This document shows positions 7,143-9,734 of a DNA stretch of 9,734 nucleotides, one piece after another. The notes under the pieces are model-generated. The model made no database searches, was not told the DNA's origin, and saw nothing but the letters and a program-made list of their open reading frames with translations. Both the position numbers and the translations under genes were made by a program. The stretch's first letter is position 1; the number at the start of each line of letters is the position of its first letter. The DNA comes from Crocinitomicaceae bacterium. Its GTDB lineage: Bacteria; Bacteroidota; Bacteroidia; Flavobacteriales_D; Crocinitomicaceae. The DNA lies in NCBI GenBank assembly GCA_030833265.1, contig JAURHO010000058.1, positions 1 to 9,734 of the forward strand, written 5' to 3'.

Positions 7143-7761
7143 ACTGCGCTAAAAATTCAAGCATAAATTCATGGCGCTGTTGCGCTATTTTTTGAGCACT
7201 TGCCGTTTCCATCCGATCCTTTAGCAAGAGTAGTTTCTCATAAAAATGATTGATGGTGTGCCCTTTGTCTTGGGCGTAGGCTTCTTTGCTTTGATGTAGG
7301 GTAGGCGCTACTGCTGGATTATAAAGTGCCCTGTTTTTTGAACCGCCGTAAGCAAAAGCTCTCGCAATTCCGATGGCACCTATTGCGTCCAGACGATCCG
7401 CATCCCTGACAATTTGCCCTTCAAGACTAGTTGGCTGATCTGCCACAAGGGCGCCCTTGTAACTCACTACAGCTATGACCTGGCAAACCTGATCTTTGAG
7501 TTGATCGGGGCAATTTAGTTTTTCTAAAAGTTGCTTGGCCACATTGGTTCCTGCTTCGAAATCACCACCGTTGTATTTGTGGTCTGAAATGTCGTGGAGT
7601 AGGGCGGCTAATTCAATAACCAGGGCATCGCCACCTTCTTGTTTTTGCAGCAATAAGGCCGTTCTTCTGACCCGATCAATGTGCTGCCAATCATGACTCC
7701 CTTCTTGATGGCTGAACTGTGCCTTGACAGTGTTTTCTACTTGTTGAAGTAGTAACTGCAT
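7123..7761 (-). CDS. HD domain-containing phosphohydrolase (YedJ/YpgQ-like)
   Basis: A 212-residue cytosolic protein of the HD superfamily of metal-dependent phosphohydrolases. Metal ligands are visible: His27 in SHDWQHIDRV, the HD pair His56-Asp57 in ALLHDISD, and an Asp in VRDADRLDA (Asp120 or Asp122). The following GAIGIARAFAYGG and the later LYNP are characteristic of the YedJ/YpgQ subgroup, some members of which are reported to hydrolyse nucleotides. The substrate here cannot be stated. It starts at an ATG that overlaps the stop of the upstream sorting-domain gene by one base, so it is probably translationally coupled as the last gene of the right operon. Its 3' end overlaps the GSCFA gene tail-to-tail by 20 bases. 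Confidence 0.87.
   Translation of the reverse strand: MQLLLQQVENTVKAQFSHQEGSHDWQHIDRVRRTALLLQKQEGGDALVIELAALLHDISDHKYNGGDFEAGTNVAKQLLEKLNCPDQLKDQVCQVIAVVSYKGALVADQPTSLEGQIVRDADRLDAIGAIGIARAFAYGGSKNRALYNPAVAPTLHQSKEAYAQDKGHTINHFYEKLLLLKDRMETASAQKIAQQRHEFMLEFLAQFKAEWQ
7173..7193 (+). terminator. Weak candidate intrinsic terminator for the left operon, inside the opposing HD gene
   Basis: About 30 bases after the GSCFA stop, GGCGC and GCGCT can pair (four G-C pairs plus one G-T) around a TGTT loop, followed by A and six T (7188-7193). The stem is short for an intrinsic terminator. The position is right, but the bases are also codons of the opposite-strand HD protein, so the pattern could be chance. 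Confidence 0.3.
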
Positions 7762-8561
7762 TAGATTTTTTGAATCTTTTTTCTGGAAATTTGACTATTG
7801 GAAACAACTTCCAAAATATAAGTTCCTGAAATTAAAGTTTGTAAATTAAGTTCTTGCTGGGTGGTTTGCAACACAATTTTGCCGGAAAGATCTAGTATTT
7901 TGATCAGGTCAATGGCTTCTTGACTTTTTACAGTCATGAATTGTGAGGTAGGGTTTGGATACACTTGGAAATCAATTTGTTCAAGTGTTTGAACACCTAC
8001 AGGGTCATCTTTCAAGACTTTGATGTCATCGAGGTACAAAATATAGTTATCGATGCCGCGTAAAATAAAAGCGATGTAAATGGTAGAATCGTTGTAGCCT
8101 TGCGTGCTTAAATTAACCGTTCTGCAGGTCCAGTCGAAGTTTTCTTCATTGACGTTCCCGATGGTGTCCGTAAAAGCTGCAGGATCGTTGGTAGTGGTAG
8201 AAACCAATACAAGGTAATCATCTGGGTAGGAGGGGTCGTGCGATTTTGCTTCCCAGCTTAGGTAATTGCCAAAACTTCCTAGGCTAAGCGCTGGCGTAAT
8301 GAGCCAACGGTTAGCGGTGTCGGCGTTCAAAAAATAAGAACTTGCAGCCGCAACGGTGTCTTGCGCATTTTCAGGATCTATGGTTGTGATCCAGCCACTT
8401 GCATATTGCTCCAGACCTACGGCAGGTGCCTGGTTGTCCAGATTGAGTAAAGTATAATTACTCGGCATGCCTGTCTGAAAGGTGGTGTTTAGGAGCTCCG
8501 TTTGCGCAAATGATTGAAAGGTGCAAAACAGTAAGAGAAAAGGCAAGTAACGTAAGTTCAT
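7761..8561 (-). CDS. T9SS type A sorting domain protein with choice-of-anchor J-like domain
   Basis: A 266-residue secreted or surface protein. Residues 1-20 are a Sec signal peptide (MNLRYLPFLLLF, cleavage near FAQ/TE). Residues about 24-182 resemble the choice-of-anchor J / cleaved-adhesin jelly roll: LLNTTFQTGMPSNYTLLN at the start, a RWLITPALSLG strand, SWEAKSHD, DDYLVLVSTT, and a closing YILYLDDIKV. Residues about 197-266 are a type A C-terminal sorting domain: YPNP at 201-204, IKILDLSGKIV, LISGTYILEV, and the basic end SRKKIQKI. The sorting domain directs export by the type IX system and surface attachment. No catalytic domain is present, so a binding or structural role is more likely than enzymatic. 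It is small for a T9SS cargo. The HD gene is coupled downstream, and the DUF4268 stop lies 21 bases upstream. Confidence 0.9.
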   Translation of the reverse strand: MNLRYLPFLLLFCTFQSFAQTELLNTTFQTGMPSNYTLLNLDNQAPAVGLEQYASGWITTIDPENAQDTVAAASSYFLNADTANRWLITPALSLGSFGNYLSWEAKSHDPSYPDDYLVLVSTTTNDPAAFTDTIGNVNEENFDWTCRTVNLSTQGYNDSTIYIAFILRGIDNYILYLDDIKVLKDDPVGVQTLEQIDFQVYPNPTSQFMTVKSQEAIDLIKILDLSGKIVLQTTQQELNLQTLISGTYILEVVSNSQISRKKIQKI

Positions 8562-8565
8562 ATTG

Positions 8566-8573
8566 TAAAGATA
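8566..8573 (-). promoter_or_regulatory. Weak -7-like element before the T9SS cargo gene
   Basis: Read on the minus strand, the 21-base gap between the DUF4268 and cargo genes contains TATCTTTA, one base off the Bacteroidota TAnnTTTG box, ending 4 bases before the ATG. A TTG lies 14 bases further upstream, closer than the usual spacing of about 17-19. Transcription from it would give an almost leaderless mRNA. It could provide separate expression of the exported protein, but support is thin. Confidence 0.17.
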
Positions 8574-8582
8574 ATAAAAGAG

Positions 8583-9047
8583 TTAGTCAACGAGCGTGAT
8601 CAGGATTTCATTGAACTCTTGATAAAAGACGTCAAACTCTTGCAGATGTTTCTTGAAGAAGGCTAAAATTTTTGGCCAGTCCGAGTGCTCATAGAAATTG
8701 CAGTCATGGAGTGTCCAGCTAATGCGGCCAATTAACTGTCCTTCTTTATTGACAAATTGTTGCTCCCAGGTAGTTTGAACAGACATGCTATTTTCCAAAA
8801 CGACCTTCAATTCAGTGAGTTGTTCCCAGAAAATAGCTTGAATGCCGGGGTCCTTGAATTGAATGTCGTAGCAAATTGAAGCTGATCTGCCCTCGCAAAC
8901 CATGCGTAAGTAAGTATTCTTAACTTGCGTAGGATAACTCGCCCAATTGACGCGTTTACCGGAAGCAGATAAGCAAGCACGCATGTGGGCTTTGAATTCA
9001 GCCCAAAAAGCTTCATTCCAAGCCTTGCGTTCTTCTTTGGGTAACAT
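8583..9047 (-). CDS. DUF4268 domain-containing protein
   Basis: A 154-residue protein that consists essentially of a DUF4268 domain, a family without an established function. Visible features are the basic/aromatic N-terminus (EERKAWNEAFWAEFK), a central beta-rich part (VNWASYPTQVKNTYLRMV, then SICYDIQFKD), an RISWTLHD segment, and a C-terminal helix starting DWPKILAFFKKHLQEF. No signal peptide or membrane segment, so it is predicted cytosolic. In other genomes this domain also occurs fused to nuclease-like or restriction-associated regions. Here it stands alone, and I see no catalytic motif that would justify a nuclease call. It starts 3 bases after the transaldolase stop, so it is co-transcribed with it. 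Confidence 0.78.
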   Translation of the reverse strand: MLPKEERKAWNEAFWAEFKAHMRACLSASGKRVNWASYPTQVKNTYLRMVCEGRSASICYDIQFKDPGIQAIFWEQLTELKVVLENSMSVQTTWEQQFVNKEGQLIGRISWTLHDCNFYEHSDWPKILAFFKKHLQEFDVFYQEFNEILITLVD

Positions 9048-9050
9048 GAA

Positions 9051-9707
9051 TTACTTGTTTCCTTTCGCGTGATCCGCTAAGAACTGTTGTAAACCGATGT
9101 CTGTCAATGGATGTTTTACCAAAGCTTTAATAGCAGACAACGGACCCGTCATGACATCTGCTCCGATGCTTGCACAATTGATGATGTGCATTGGGTGACG
9201 CACAGATGCTGCTAAAATTTCGGTATCAAAAGCGTAGTTGTCATAAATGACACGAATTTGCTCAATGAGTTGTAAACCATCTGTAGAAACGTCGTCGAGT
9301 CGGCCTAAAAATGGTGAAATGTAAGTTGCTCCGGCTTTTGCAGCAACAAGTGCTTGACCTGCAGAAAAGATCAGTGTACAATTTGTACGAATCCCTTTCT
9401 GAGAAAAATACTTGATGGCTTTGAGGCCTTCTGCGAGCATAGGAATTTTAACGACAATATTTTTGTGCAAAGCCGCTAAAACTTCACCTTCTTTTACCAT
9501 TCCTTCAAAATCGGTGGCAATCACTTCTGCACTTACAGGGCCATCAACAATGTTGCAAATATTGACATAGTGTTGCAAAATGTTGTCTTGACCTGTGATG
9601 CCTTCTTTGGCCATCAAGGATGGATTTGTGGTTACACCATCGAGGATACCCATGTCATGGGCTTCTTTGATTTCATTGAGGTTGGCGGTGTCGATAAAAA
9701 ATTTCAT
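9051..9707 (-). CDS. tal: Transaldolase, short TalC/FSA-type
   Basis: A 218-residue class I aldolase of the short transaldolase family, acting in the non-oxidative pentose phosphate pathway by moving a dihydroxyacetone unit between sugar phosphates. Motifs: FFIDTANLNEI at the N-terminus, GVTTNPSLM (24-32), the Schiff-base Lys87 in VVKIPM, TLIFSAGQAL (111-120), and ATYISPFLGRLDD (127-139). Two positions separate transaldolases from fructose-6-phosphate aldolase (FSA): FSA of E. coli has Gln59 and Tyr131, while here the aligned residues are Glu61 (SAEVIA) and Phe133 (SPFLGR). Both favour true transaldolase activity. It is the first visible gene of the right block. The 27 bases before its ATG are AT-rich on the coding strand and hold no Shine-Dalgarno sequence. 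A promoter may lie beyond the window edge. Confidence 0.93.
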   Translation of the reverse strand: MKFFIDTANLNEIKEAHDMGILDGVTTNPSLMAKEGITGQDNILQHYVNICNIVDGPVSAEVIATDFEGMVKEGEVLAALHKNIVVKIPMLAEGLKAIKYFSQKGIRTNCTLIFSAGQALVAAKAGATYISPFLGRLDDVSTDGLQLIEQIRVIYDNYAFDTEILAASVRHPMHIINCASIGADVMTGPLSAIKALVKHPLTDIGLQQFLADHAKGNK

Positions 9708-9734
9708 GGGTTTATTTTTTGCGGTTTTTAAGCA

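Noticed and set aside
7119..7170. Inverted repeat GAATTTA / TAAATTC around the convergent gene ends
   Set aside because: Only seven AT-rich pairs with a loop of about 38 bases; too weak to call a terminator or regulatory hairpin.
1..9734. Search for CRISPR arrays, tRNA genes, insertion sequences, prophage or defence islands and a novel multi-gene system
   Set aside because: Nearly every base lies in ordinary chromosomal genes with even composition; no direct repeat arrays, terminal inverted repeats, integrase or transposase were seen.

Overview
The window looks like a piece of a Bacteroidota chromosome, most likely Flavobacteriales (perhaps near Crocinitomicaceae or Cryomorphaceae; the family is a guess). 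Four things point there: a protein with a type IX secretion (T9SS) C-terminal sorting domain, the Bacteroidota-type RNA polymerase omega subunit, a DUF4835 protein between coaBC and recN, and starts that lack Shine-Dalgarno sequences but often have A-rich leaders. Coding density is close to 99%, base composition looks even throughout, and no gap exceeds about 35 bases. I see no RNA genes, CRISPR arrays, insertion sequences or prophage genes.

Left block (1-7142, all + strand): the 3' part of an FKBP-like prolyl isomerase gene, a secreted M23/LysM peptidoglycan hydrolase (TTG start), the lipoprotein BamD, omega (rpoZ), the bifunctional CoA enzyme CoaBC, an exported DUF4835 protein, RecN and a GSCFA-family SGNH-like hydrolase. 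From the M23 gene on, genes are separated by at most 7 bases or overlap, so this is probably one operon, perhaps with a promoter in the short gap at 362-393. It mixes envelope building (FKBP, M23, BamD, DUF4835) with core functions (transcription, CoA synthesis, DNA repair).

Right block (7123-9707, all - strand): a TalC-type transaldolase, a stand-alone DUF4268 protein, a small T9SS-exported protein with a jelly-roll-like domain, and an HD-domain phosphohydrolase. These are also closely packed and probably co-transcribed. The two blocks converge and their last genes overlap by 20 bp, so any terminator for either operon must lie inside the opposing gene.

I found no convincing novel multi-gene system. 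The points most worth checking are residue-level: CoaBC lacks the canonical Asn and Cys of its decarboxylase active site, the FKBP domain has lost much of its usual pocket, and the transaldolase-like enzyme carries residues that argue against fructose-6-phosphate aldolase activity. The linkage of DUF4835 to coaBC and recN, and of BamD to omega, is the main contextual lead.
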